Part shown: in pieces, positions 1 to 11,813 of the stretch
Layout of the letters: the number at the start of each line of letters is the position of its first letter
How positions within the stretch are numbered: position 1 is the stretch's first letter
Source of the DNA: Deltaproteobacteria bacterium
GTDB taxonomy: Bacteria; Myxococcota_A; UBA9042; PHBI01
NCBI GenBank assembly: GCA_020632715.1
Contig: JACKFA010000011.1
Coordinates: forward strand, 124,001 to 188,000
Direction: 5' to 3'
Length of the DNA: 64,000 bases
Position numbers and translations under genes: made by a program
Notes under the pieces: generated by a model
What the model was told of the DNA's origin: nothing
The model's input: the letters and a program-made list of their open reading frames with translations, nothing else
The model's database searches: none

Positions 1-1851
1 GTCGGGCGAGGCGAGGGGGTCGAGCCCCTTCCCGACGTTGTAGTCGCGCGTCGCGAGCCAGCGCGGGTCGGCGCAGTTCGCGGTGTTGCAGGCCTCGAGG
101 CAGATGGACCACGCGGCCGCCTCGCCGCCCGCGGTGGTCACCTCGTCGCCGCGCGGGGTGCACGTGCCGGCGCCGGCGTTGCAGCTCGCGCCGTCGAGCC
201 CGTCGTAGGCGCAGGCGTCCTCGCCCCAGTGCCAGCGGCGCGGGCACTCGACCTCGGGGGTCCCGGGGTCGTCCGTCGCGACGTGGCCCGGGACGCAAGG
301 GTTCGAGAGGCCGCTCGCCGGGTCGACGAAGACGCCGCACATGGCGTCGCTGCAGGGCGGGGTCGGGGCGAGGCACTCGAGCTCGGCGGGGGCGCCGACC
401 CTCGGCTCGCAGGTGCCCCAGGCGCAGGCGTCGCCCGCGGCCTTCGACCCGCCGCGGACGCAGCGCCCGACGGTGCCGCCGCCGGCCGCCGCGACCTGCT
501 CGCAGGTGAAGGCGGCGCAGAAGTCGCCCGTGAGGTAGCTGCAGTCGACCGCGGCGCCGCAGGGCTGGTCGGCGGCGGCGTGCGCGAAGCTGCACGTGCC
601 GGAGACGCAGGTCCCGACGGTCCAGCAGGCGGTCCCGTCGGCGACGGGCGCGTCGTCGCAGGCGGTCGCGCTCGCGCCCGGGGTGAGGCAGGGGTTCCAG
701 CTCGACGGGCACTGGCCGGGGGCGGCGGGGGCCGACGTGTCGCAGGTGCCGTCGGCGCGGCAGACGCCGATGGGGGTGCCGTCGTCGTGGACGCAGCGGT
801 CGAGGTCGGGGGTGACGTCGGCGCGCGGGGCGCGGACGCAGAGGCCGGCGACGCAGGTGTCGAGGGTGCAGCTGTTGCCGTCGTTGCAGGCGAGGCAGGG
901 GCCGCCGTCCTCGCAGTCGTCCCAGGCGCCGGAGCACTCGACCTGGCCGCCGACGAAGCCCATCGTCGGGTCGATGGTGACGGGGAAGCGGCGGCCGGTG
1001 TCGGTGAGGTAGGCGGCCGGCACGTGGAGGAGGTAGTGGCCGTCGCCGTTCTCGTCGACGACGAGCGAGTGGTCGATGGCGTAGCGGGCCTGACCCGGGG
1101 CGGCGTCCCACATGACCGGGGCCGGGATGTGGAGGCGGACGGCGCCGGTGTCGGCGTCGACGAGGTCGATGGCGCCCTGGGTGTGGACCGTCGCGGGGGG
1201 CGCGTGGGCGGCGCCGTCGGCGCGGATCTCGAGGCGGCCGGCGAAGGCGCGGAGGACGAGCTCCTCGGAGAGGTCGAGGTAGCGCGCGCCGGCGAGCGCG
1301 GCGGGGGCGCGGTCGACGACCCAGAGCTCCTCGACGTGTCCCTGCCAGACGCGGAAACGGAGGGCGACGCCGGGGACGACGTCGGCGTAGTCGACGCGAT
1401 CGCCGGTCGTGGCGCGGCGGAGCGCGGCGGGGACGGCGTCGGCGACGGGGGCGACGGGCGCGGCGTCGGCGAGGACGGCGACGGGGCGGAAGCGGACGTC
1501 GACGCCCGGGGCGGTGCTGCGGAGGAGCGAGGTCGGGGTGAGCGTGCGCGGGAGCTCCACGCGGCGCGCGCCGTCGTCGAAGACGTAGGCGTCGGCGTCC
1601 TCGTCGGCGACGAGGGGCAGGCGCGCGACGGGCTCGAGGACGAGCGTGCGGCCGGTCGGCGGGTCGGACGGCGTGGTCGGGTCGGACGGGGTCGTCGGGT
1701 CGCCCGGGGTGGTCGCGTCGCCCGGGGTGGCCGGGTCGCCCGGGGTCGCGGGGTCCGAGGGCGCCCGGAGGGGCGGCGGCGAAGCGGCGTCGCAGGCTGC
1801 GAGGCCGGAGAGCACGAGAAGACCGCAGACGAGACGCACGGGTGCCCGCAT
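1..1851 (-). CDS. Cys-rich surface lipoprotein, 3' end cut by the window edge
   Basis: The start is ATG at 1851, with a GAGGTGG ribosome site about 7 nt upstream. The reading frame is open to position 1, so at least 617 residues are visible and the C-terminus is missing. The N-terminus is a lipoprotein signal ending LSGLAAC, followed by a low-complexity linker of GDPATP/GDPTTPSD units. The next about 250 residues are beta-rich and end in FPVTIDPT, a phrase typical of secreted proteins that precede DNRLRE-like or RHS-like modules. After that come many Cys-rich segments (for example CxxCNDGNSCTLDTCV) like those of other myxobacterial surface proteins. It is probably anchored in the outer membrane. 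I cannot assign a function. It is transcribed away from the SUFU pseudogene. Confidence 0.8.
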   Translation of the reverse strand, partial: MRAPVRLVCGLLVLSGLAACDAASPPPLRAPSDPATPGDPATPGDATTPGDPTTPSDPTTPSDPPTGRTLVLEPVARLPLVADEDADAYVFDDGARRVELPRTLTPTSLLRSTAPGVDVRFRPVAVLADAAPVAPVADAVPAALRRATTGDRVDYADVVPGVALRFRVWQGHVEELWVVDRAPAALAGARYLDLSEELVLRAFAGRLEIRADGAAHAPPATVHTQGAIDLVDADTGAVRLHIPAPVMWDAAPGQARYAIDHSLVVDENGDGHYLLHVPAAYLTDTGRRFPVTIDPTMGFVGGQVECSGAWDDCEDGGPCLACNDGNSCTLDTCVAGLCVRAPRADVTPDLDRCVHDDGTPIGVCRADGTCDTSAPAAPGQCPSSWNPCLTPGASATACDDAPVADGTACWTVGTCVSGTCSFAHAAADQPCGAAVDCSYLTGDFCAAFTCEQVAAAGGGTVGRCVRGGSKAAGDACAWGTCEPRVGAPAELECLAPTPPCSDAMCGVFVDPASGLSNPCVPGHVATDDPGTPEVECPRRWHWGEDACAYDGLDGASCNAGAGTCTPRGDEVTTAGGEAAAWSICLEACNTANCADPRWLATRDYNVGKGLDPLASPD

Positions 1852-2220
1852 GACCCACCTCGAAGACAGCGCTGGAGAGAGGACCGCACGGCCGCTCGCG
1901 CCCAGGGGGGGCACGGCAGCAGGAGCGTTTTTCGGGAAAGTGGGTGCCGCAAACACCCGGGTACAATCTCCCATGACGCCGATCTGCACGCAATCGTCGC
2001 GATCGTAGGCGGTCGCGCCCGACGCGGATCCCGGGCGCGCCGGGAGCCATCCGGATCGCGCTGCGAGCGATTTATGGCCCTTGCGCTCGAATCCGCGGGC
2101 GGAGGGGGCGCCGCTCGGCGGCCCGGCCTGCGAGGCCCGATCGCGACGCTCGCGCCGCGGCGCGCGCCGTGCCATGTTGCCCGCGACGAGCCAGCCGGCG
2201 ACGCGCCGGAGGAGTCCACG
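1852..2220. other. Intergenic region, no gene seen
   Basis: This gap lies between two divergent genes (lipoprotein on the minus strand, SUFU on the plus strand) and must hold both promoters. TACAAT at about 1961 on the plus strand resembles a -10 box, but I cannot pair it with a convincing -35. A GGAGGAG ribosome site lies at its right end, just before the GTG at 2221. Confidence 0.4.
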
Positions 2221-3361
2221 GTGAAGCAGACGCCCACGCAAGACGCCCTCGACGCGCAGATCCCGGACCTCTCCTACACGCACGTCGCGCCGGGCGCGGA
2301 CTTCGCCGCCATGACGCGCGGCTGGTTTTCGAGAGCACCGCTCGGGCGATCTCCCGTCGCAGTCGGCACCAGCGCACCATCATCGTCGTCGTTGGTCGTC
2401 GTCAGCGTGCTCTGAGCACGCCTCCTCCTCCCGCCTTGCCGCTGACGGCGCGCTGGCACCGACTGCTCGGTCCGGTCGCTCGAGCGGTGCTCGAAGGCTC
2501 CGCTACTACGAGATGGAGCGCCCGAGGCCGTGCTGGTTCGTGGTGACGGAGGGCGCCGCGCCGCCGACGCCGCTCGAGGGGCGCCGCGGCATGGAGAGCC
2601 TCGAGCTGACGCTCCAGGTGCCGCGCGATCCGGCGTCCGACGAGCCGCCCGCGTGGATCTGGGACGCGATGACCAACTTCGTCCACTACCTCCTTGGCAA
2701 GGGGATGAGCTTCGAGGACGGGGACTACTTCGACTTCAGGACGCCGGTCGGCGAGGGTGGGCCGTCGGCGTTCGTGTTCATCGCGGAGCCGCGCCTCGCG
2801 CGGGTCGACGAGGCCCAGGGCGTCATCACCTTCCTCCGCGCCGTGGCCCTCCAGCGGGACGAGCTCGACGCGCTCCGCGCGTGGCGGAGCGAGCCGTTCG
2901 TCGCGCTCCTGCGCGAGGCGATGCCCGACCTGTCGTCCGCGCCGACTCGCCCGTCGATCCTGGCCGACCGGGCGGTCGCGGAGCGCGTGGCGCAGGGGAC
3001 GGCGCGCGACGGTTCGGGCTTCGCGGTCCGGAGCGCCGAGGTGAGCCTGGAGCTCTCCTCGGACGACCGCGTGGCGACGGTCGAGCTCGGAGCGGGGACC
3101 GCCCAGGAGCTCCCCGAGGCGTTCGCGAGCCAGCTGCCTCGGGGGCGGCCCATCATCCTCGTCGACGGGACCGAGGGCCGCGCAGGCAGCGTCGTCTTCG
3201 GCCCCGGCGAGCTCGGCTGGCACGTGGACCGGCGCGAGCTCCCGACGGTGACGGTCGTCCTCGACGACGCGGTCGCGACGCGGCTCCTCGCCGCGCTCGC
3301 TGCCAGGCGGCCGTTCCAGGACCCGGCCCTCCCCGGCCTCACCGTCCGCGTCGCGCCGTAG
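2221..3361 (+). pseudogene. Suppressor-of-fused (SUFU) domain protein, interrupted by a 160-bp palindromic element
   Basis: The 5' piece starts at GTG 2221 behind GGAGGAG and encodes about 37 residues ending MTRGWFSR. The 3' piece resumes before ATG 2513 in a different frame (RYYEMERPRPCWFVV) and runs to a stop at 3361. The 3' piece matches the SUFU family: WFVVTEG, then an LELTLQVP strand, PPAWIWDAMTNFVHYLL, a GDYFDF turn, and a C-terminal half with DELDALRAW and a glycine-rich tail. Bacterial SUFU proteins are often linked to polymorphic toxin immunity, but that role is only inference here. Removing exactly 2333-2492 joins the two frames (WFSRRLRYYEMERP); removing 162 nt does not. So the gene is either split by the insertion or has also drifted by one base. 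Confidence 0.7.
2333..2492 (+). mobile_element. 160-bp hairpin element with variable arms, copy 1 (inside SUFU gene)
   Basis: The ends are GAGCACCG and CGGTGCTC. The terminal arms are complementary over 17 of 19 bases. Inside the left arm is TCCCGTCGC, and before the right arm is GCTCGGTCCG. The centre folds into GCGTGCTC-T-GAGCACGC inside a GTCAGCG/CGCTGAC stem. It aligns without gaps to 51182-51341, with 132 of 160 bases identical by hand count. Both flanks read GA, which could be a 2-bp target duplication. It has no open reading frame, so it is non-autonomous. It looks like a miniature inverted-repeat element or a REPIN-like structured repeat. Confidence 0.85.
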
Positions 3362-3379
3362 CCGTAGCGCCAGCCGCGG

Positions 3380-4369
3380 TCACGCCGCGGCCGCGAGCCC
3401 GAGGAGCGCGAGCCCGCCGAGCACCTCGAGGCCGAAGACCACACCGACGACGATGAGGCCGCCGACCGCGACGGCCTGCACCGCGCGCGCGACGTCGGCC
3501 GTGTTCGTGTGGCCGCGCGGGTCGGGGGTGAGCGAGCACGTGAGCTTCACGACCAGCTCGCCGCTGACGGTGTTGCCGTCGACGACCTTCGTCCAGGTGC
3601 GCTTGAGCTCGATGACCCCGGAGAGGCCCTTGACGGCGGTCGACACCGTGAGCCCCGGGACCGGCTGCCCCTCGACCTTCAGCGTGCCGGTCAGCCCGCT
3701 CAGGCTCCCGGGCTTGAGCTTCGTCGGATCCAGCTCGAGGTCGAGGCGCGCGGTCTGCTGCTGGGCCAGCTTCTGGAGCGTCGTCAGCTCGAGGTTGCCC
3801 TTCTTGGCGTTGGCGCGCGCGTCACCCTTGCCGCGCGTCACGTTCACCTTCGACTCGCCGCTGAGCTTGCTCGTGATGGTGCCGCCCGGGACCTTCACGG
3901 GCGGCAGCTCGTGCTCGGCGATGGTCAGGGAGTACTCGGCGCGCGCCTGGCCCTGGAGCCCTCCCTGGGGCGCGGGCGCCTTCTTCCTCGCCTCGTACTC
4001 ACTCGCCGGGATCGGCCCATCCGGCGTGTCGACCTTCACGACCGGCATCTCGGGCGCCACGGGGACCGTCGGCTTCCACTGGGTCGTCACGACCTTGGGC
4101 GACGGCGCCGGCGGGATGGGCTTCCCCTGGTTCGGCGCGATGTTCCCGTCGAGCGCCTGCACCACGGCCTGGTTGCCCCCGGCCTGCTGCATCGCCATCA
4201 GGAGCTGGGAGGAGCCGCCGCCGGACGCCGCCATGAGCTGGAGCGGCCCATCGAGGTGGGGACGCGCGGCCGGCTCGGGGCCCGACCGGCGCTCGGGGGT
4301 GGACGCTGGCGCGCGATTCGGGGCGGCGTAGCTGCGGGACACGGCGATCTCCGGCTGCGAAGAGAGCAC
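3380..4369 (-). CDS. eCIS-associated-type protein with GNxAV motif and C-terminal hydrophobic segment
   Basis: The protein has 329 residues from GTG 4369; the start is uncertain because no strong ribosome site precedes it. A Pro-rich N-terminus leads to LLMAMQQAGGNQAVVQAL (about residues 56-73). This is the LLxLQxxxGNxAVxxLL signature that recurs in proteins linked to extracellular contractile injection systems (eCIS) and in DUF4157 proteins. The middle is Lys/Pro-rich and beta-prone with no recognised enzyme motif. The last about 35 residues are strongly hydrophobic (VGGLIVVGVVFGLEVLGG), suggesting membrane insertion. I infer an effector or accessory protein of an injection system whose structural genes lie outside the window. 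It is convergent with the SUFU pseudogene (18 nt gap). The other eCIS-type protein here is at 30611-31444. Confidence 0.7.
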   Translation of the reverse strand: MLSSQPEIAVSRSYAAPNRAPASTPERRSGPEPAARPHLDGPLQLMAASGGGSSQLLMAMQQAGGNQAVVQALDGNIAPNQGKPIPPAPSPKVVTTQWKPTVPVAPEMPVVKVDTPDGPIPASEYEARKKAPAPQGGLQGQARAEYSLTIAEHELPPVKVPGGTITSKLSGESKVNVTRGKGDARANAKKGNLELTTLQKLAQQQTARLDLELDPTKLKPGSLSGLTGTLKVEGQPVPGLTVSTAVKGLSGVIELKRTWTKVVDGNTVSGELVVKLTCSLTPDPRGHTNTADVARAVQAVAVGGLIVVGVVFGLEVLGGLALLGLAAAA

Positions 4370-4539
4370 GAGTCTCGAACGCCACGTCGGCCTCGGCGAC
4401 GTCTTCGCGCCACCGCGCGCGAGATCGAGCAGGAGTGCTCAGCCCCGCCTCACCCTGCCTACGGCGCGGACGTGGATTGTCCCTTCCACTTTTGCCCCCC
4501 TCGTCGTAAACCCCCGCGCGGACCGAGGGGAGGTGGAGC

Positions 4540-5692
4540 GTGACGACACCCGGGCTACTGGCGCTGGCGGACGGGACGCTCTATCGCGGCGTCTCGGTCG
4601 GGGCGAGCGGGTACGCGGTCGGCGAGGTCGTGTTCAACACGGCCATGACCGGGTACCAGGAGGTCCTGTCGGACCCGTCCTACCACCAGCAGATCGTGAC
4701 GCTCACGGTCTCGCACGTCGGCAACACCGGCGCCAACCCCGACGACGACGAGGCCGCCGCGCCGCAGTGCGCCGGGCTCATCGTGCGCGACGTGCCGCGG
4801 CGCACGTCGAGCTGGCGCGCGACCGAGTCGCTCCCCGACTACCTCGCGCGGAGCGGGGTCGTCGCGCTCGCCGAGATCGACACGCGCGCGCTCACGCGGC
4901 GCCTCCGCGACCACGGCTCGCAGGACGGCTGCCTCGTCGCGGGCGACGCGCTCTCGCCCGAGGAGGCCGTCGCGGCGGCGCGGGCGTTCGGCGGGCTCGC
5001 CGGCGCCGACCTCGCGAAGGTCGTCTCGATTGTGCAGCGCACAACGTGGCGCGACGGCTCAGTGCGCTGGCTCGGTGAAGTTCATGCTGCAACGCACACG
5101 CGGCCCGAGCCGGGTCGCCACGTGGTCGCCTACGACTTCGGCGTGAAGCGGAACATCCTCCGGATGCTGGTCGACCGCGGCTGCCGCGTGACGGTCGTGC
5201 CGGCGGAGACGCCCGCGAGCGAGGTGATGGCGCTCGCGCCCGACGGGGTCTTCCTGTCGAACGGCCCGGGCGATCCGGAGCCCGTCACCTACGCGCAGGA
5301 GGCCATCCGCGCGTTCGTCGCCGCCGGGCTCCCGGTGTTCGGGATCTGCCTCGGCCACCAGCTCCTCTGCCTCGCGCTCGGCGCGCGCTCGCTCAAGATG
5401 AAGTTCGGCCACCACGGCGCGAACCACCCGGTGCGCGACCACGACACCGGGCAGGTGCTCATCACGAGCCAGAACCACGGCTTCGCCATCGACGCGGCCA
5501 CGCTCCCGGAGGCGCTGCGCGTGACCCACACGTCGCTCTTCGACGGGAGCCTCCAGGGGGTCGCGCACGCGACGCTCCCGGTGCGGAGCTTCCAGGGGCA
5601 CCCGGAGGCGAGCCCGGGGCCGCACGAGGTCGGCTACCTGTTCGACCGCTTCGTTCACGACATGGACCAGCGCGCAGCAGCCGGAGCCGCCC

Positions 5693-5700
<8 letters not shown>
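4540..5700 (+). CDS. carA: Carbamoyl-phosphate synthase small (glutaminase) subunit
   Basis: The protein has 386 residues, the normal length for CarA. The start is GTG 4540, directly behind GGGGAGGTGGA. It hydrolyses glutamine and passes ammonia to CarB, for carbamoyl phosphate used in arginine and pyrimidine synthesis. The N-terminal CarA domain has the usual FNTAMTGYQE and SNGPGDPEP blocks. The class I glutamine amidotransferase triad is Cys270 in GICLGHQL, with His354 and Glu356 in QGHPEASPGP. The stop overlaps the carB start by 8 nt, so the two are translationally coupled in a carAB operon. The sequence CGGACCGAG at 4519-4527 just upstream resembles a box of the hairpin elements but has no arms. 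Confidence 0.97.
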
Positions 5701-8854
<3,154 letters not shown>

Positions 8855-9140
8855 CCTCGGGCGGCGCGCCCTCGCGCGGCCCGCGCCTCGCCGGCCGGCC
8901 CGGCGGCTGGCGCGTGCCGGTGGAGATCGCTTCAGCGACTGTAGCGCGGCGCGCCGCTACCGTAGACGCCGCGCGCCCGAGCGCCGCCGAGCGACCGGGG
9001 CCGCGCGCGCAAAGTGGCGCGAAATCTGGCGCTGAGCGCGATGTTCTGCTCAGGTTCGGGGCTGGTACGGTCGTTGCTCAAGGCTGGCTCGTCGCGGCGC
9101 GGGGGTGCGTCGCGCGGGAACCTCACCAGGAGAGTGTCGA

Positions 9141-11813
9141 ATGGAGCTCGCTCCGATGCGGCTCGGCAGGGGCACATGCGCCCTGCTGGCCGCGCTCACA
9201 TGGACCGCCTGCGGCGACGACGCCGCGAAGACCGCGGAGCCCACCGGGCCTCCGCGCCCCGACCCGAGCCTCTACTCCGTCGTCGACGACGGCGACGGCG
9301 ACGGGCTCCCCGACGCCGAGGAGGTCCGCGGCTGGACCATCCGCGTCGACGCGACGGGCGTCCCCGACGGCATCGTCGTGCGCGACGTGTGGTCCGACCC
9401 CGACCTCGCCGACACCGACGGCGACGGCCTCTCCGACCGCGAAGAGCGCGCCGCCGGGAGCGATCCGCGCTCGAACGACACCGACGGGGACGGCCTCTCC
9501 GACGCCGAGGAGGTCAAGCGCTGGGGCACGAACCCCGCCTCCGTCGACACCGATCGCGACGCCGGCGGCGCCGCCCACGGCGTGCCCATCCCCGCCTACT
9601 TCGACGGCGCCGAGCTCGCCCTCACCGAGGACCCGCTCGACCCCGAGGGCCCCGAGATCCCCGGCCGCGGCGCGACCTCCCCGCTCCTCCCCGACAGCGA
9701 CGGCGACGGCGTCTGGGACCGCGACGAGGCCGTCGGCCGCAGCGCCGCCATCGCCGAGGTCCCGCAGCTCTCCGTGCGCCTCGACCCGACCGCGAGCGCG
9801 AGCTTCACGCTCGAGCTCAGCGTGACCGAGGGCGAGACGCGCACCGAGGAGCGCACGGTCGACCTCAGCTACGGCGGCTCGTCGACCGCGTCGCTCAGCA
9901 ACACGACGACCGTCGCCTACGCCGGCTGGCTCACGACCCACGTCGACGCGGCCGTCTACATCGACGCGGGCGCCAACGTCGAGAAGGGCGGCGCCCAGGT
10001 CGGCCTCGGCGCGGGCCTCGGCGCGGGCGTCGGCGCGAGCGCCGAGCTCACGAACGCGACCACCATGGGGACCGCGTTCAACACGTCCTTCTCGCAGCTC
10101 CAGCGCGACGTCACGACGAGCGCGCGCTCGCGCGACCAGACCATCGAGGGCGCGCGCCTCACGACCCGCGTCGTCGTCGAGAACACCGGCAAGGTCTCGG
10201 GCCGGATCCGCGGCCTGACCGTCCTCGCGACGTTCGTCACGCCGACCGCGCCCGGCGTCTTCACGACCCGCCCGCTCGCGACGCTCGTCCCCATCGACGA
10301 CGCCTTCGAGACCGTCCTCCGCCCCGGCGAGACCGTCGCCGTGCAGGTCCGCGCCATCGGCATCGACGCCGCCCGCGCGAAGGCGCTCATGGCGAACCCG
10401 CGCCTCCTGACGCTCACCCCCTCGGCCTACGAGATCCTGAGCGCGAGCGACGCGAACTACGCCTTCACGGAGGCCGCGCTCCGCTCGCGGACCGCCACCC
10501 TCGTGCTCGACCGCGGCGTCGGGACGCCCACGATCACGCGCGTCGCGGCGACCCTCGACCGCGCCGCCGACGGCCGCGCCGCCGGCATGTCGCTCGCGGA
10601 GCTCCTGAGCCAGGCCGGCGTCACCTGGGACCTCGCGACCGTCACCCGCGACGGCGAGACGCAGCGCGTGCTCAACGTCGGCGACGTCGCGACGGCCTTC
10701 TACGACGACGCGCCCCCGGACCTCGGCGACCCGCCCTACCCCGACGGCGTCGACCCCGGCGCGCGCGTCGTGAAGCGCGGCTGGACCGCCATCGCGAGGA
10801 GCTACCGCGGCGACGTCACCCTGCCCGTGCGCGAGTTCTCGGAGGCGCGCTACCGCGCCGGCGACGTCGTGACGGTGCTCCTCGCGGAGGACCTCGACCG
10901 CGACGGGCTCACGAGCCTCGAGGAGCGCGCGCGCGGCACGAGCGACACGGACGCCGACAGCGACGACGACGGCCTCTCCGACTTCTACGAGGCGCGCGTG
11001 CCCTTCACCGTGCAGGTCGCGGGGCAGCCGGCCTACGAGGTCTACGCGAGCCCGGCGCTCTTCGACACCGACGCCGACGGCACGGACGACGACGCCGAGC
11101 GCGTCGCCGGCACCGATCCGACCAGGGCCGACACCGACGGCGACGGCACCTCCGACACCGACGAGCTCGCCACCGCCGGCGCGCGCGACCCGCTCCGCTA
11201 CGAGGACGTCGGCGGGCTCACGGTGAGCTGCCGCCGCGAGCTCATCGGCGAGCAGTTCATCTACACGCTCGAGGCCCACGACGCCCAGGGCGCCCTGCGC
11301 GAGGTGCGGCTCACCTGGAGCGACGGCCAGCGCGTGCTGTTCGCGCTCCCGCGCGCCGCCGCCGCCTGGTCCGAGACGTACCTGCAGTCCGCCGCCGACC
11401 TCGCCGCGGCCACCGCGGTCGACATCGGCGGCAACGTCGCCACCATCACGAGCTGCGGCTGCGAGGCGCAGAGCGCGGCCGAGTTCTGCGCGGCGCACGA
11501 CTTCCACTGCGGCATCGCGTTCGGCACCGACAACTGCGGCAACTACGTCGAGCACGACTGCGGGCGCGACGCCTGCGGGGCCGCGCCGACGAAGGCCGAG
11601 CCGTGGGGGCCGTCGGGGTCCGCGACCGTCTGCCACGACAACGGCTATCGGCGCTACATCGAGGGGCTCCACGAGCTCGCGAACCTGCCGACGGTCGACG
11701 GCGAGTGCCACCCGCCGACCGATTTCCACTACTGCCCGAACAACCGCACCGACTGCTTGATGTGGTGCCCCGCGACCGACGGCGGCGTCCCGAACACCGG
11801 AGGGTGCCCATGA
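9141..11813 (+). CDS. Protective-antigen-like (binary toxin B type) Ca-binding lipoprotein 1
   Basis: The protein has 890 residues from ATG 9141, 8 nt after AGGAG. The N-terminus is a lipoprotein-like signal with Cys24 (LTWTAC, an imperfect lipobox). Residues about 50-110 carry paired Asp motifs (DGDGDGLPDAEEVRGW, then ADTDGDGLSDREE) laid out like the Ca-binding domain of anthrax protective antigen. Next comes a Ser/Thr-rich beta region, then VVVENTGKVSGRIRGLTV and AGMSLAELLSQAG. These correspond to the protective antigen pore domain and its MTLKEALKIAFG-like segment. The C-terminal third has further DxDxDG repeats and a Cys-rich tail. I see no RKKR-type furin site. It overlaps the next gene by 4 nt (ATGA). 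Pore formation is inferred from family resemblance only. Confidence 0.75.
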   Translation: MELAPMRLGRGTCALLAALTWTACGDDAAKTAEPTGPPRPDPSLYSVVDDGDGDGLPDAEEVRGWTIRVDATGVPDGIVVRDVWSDPDLADTDGDGLSDREERAAGSDPRSNDTDGDGLSDAEEVKRWGTNPASVDTDRDAGGAAHGVPIPAYFDGAELALTEDPLDPEGPEIPGRGATSPLLPDSDGDGVWDRDEAVGRSAAIAEVPQLSVRLDPTASASFTLELSVTEGETRTEERTVDLSYGGSSTASLSNTTTVAYAGWLTTHVDAAVYIDAGANVEKGGAQVGLGAGLGAGVGASAELTNATTMGTAFNTSFSQLQRDVTTSARSRDQTIEGARLTTRVVVENTGKVSGRIRGLTVLATFVTPTAPGVFTTRPLATLVPIDDAFETVLRPGETVAVQVRAIGIDAARAKALMANPRLLTLTPSAYEILSASDANYAFTEAALRSRTATLVLDRGVGTPTITRVAATLDRAADGRAAGMSLAELLSQAGVTWDLATVTRDGETQRVLNVGDVATAFYDDAPPDLGDPPYPDGVDPGARVVKRGWTAIARSYRGDVTLPVREFSEARYRAGDVVTVLLAEDLDRDGLTSLEERARGTSDTDADSDDDGLSDFYEARVPFTVQVAGQPAYEVYASPALFDTDADGTDDDAERVAGTDPTRADTDGDGTSDTDELATAGARDPLRYEDVGGLTVSCRRELIGEQFIYTLEAHDAQGALREVRLTWSDGQRVLFALPRAAAAWSETYLQSAADLAAATAVDIGGNVATITSCGCEAQSAAEFCAAHDFHCGIAFGTDNCGNYVEHDCGRDACGAAPTKAEPWGPSGSATVCHDNGYRRYIEGLHELANLPTVDGECHPPTDFHYCPNNRTDCLMWCPATDGGVPNTGGCP

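Noticed and set aside
229..2415. Long plus-strand open frame across the first lipoprotein
   Set aside because: Its product is Gly/Ala/Arg/Val low-complexity text. The minus-strand frame has a ribosome site, lipobox and Cys motifs. Only the last about 64 codons (from 2221) are real, as the SUFU 5' piece.
2333..2492. Hairpin elements as integron attC sites
   Set aside because: The ends lack the GTTRRRY/RYYYAAC core sites, there is no integrase, and the copies sit inside genes with TA or GA flanks.
4519..4527. CGGACCGAG before carA as part of another hairpin element
   Set aside because: No complementary arms surround it and no GGCGACGGGA box follows at the right distance.
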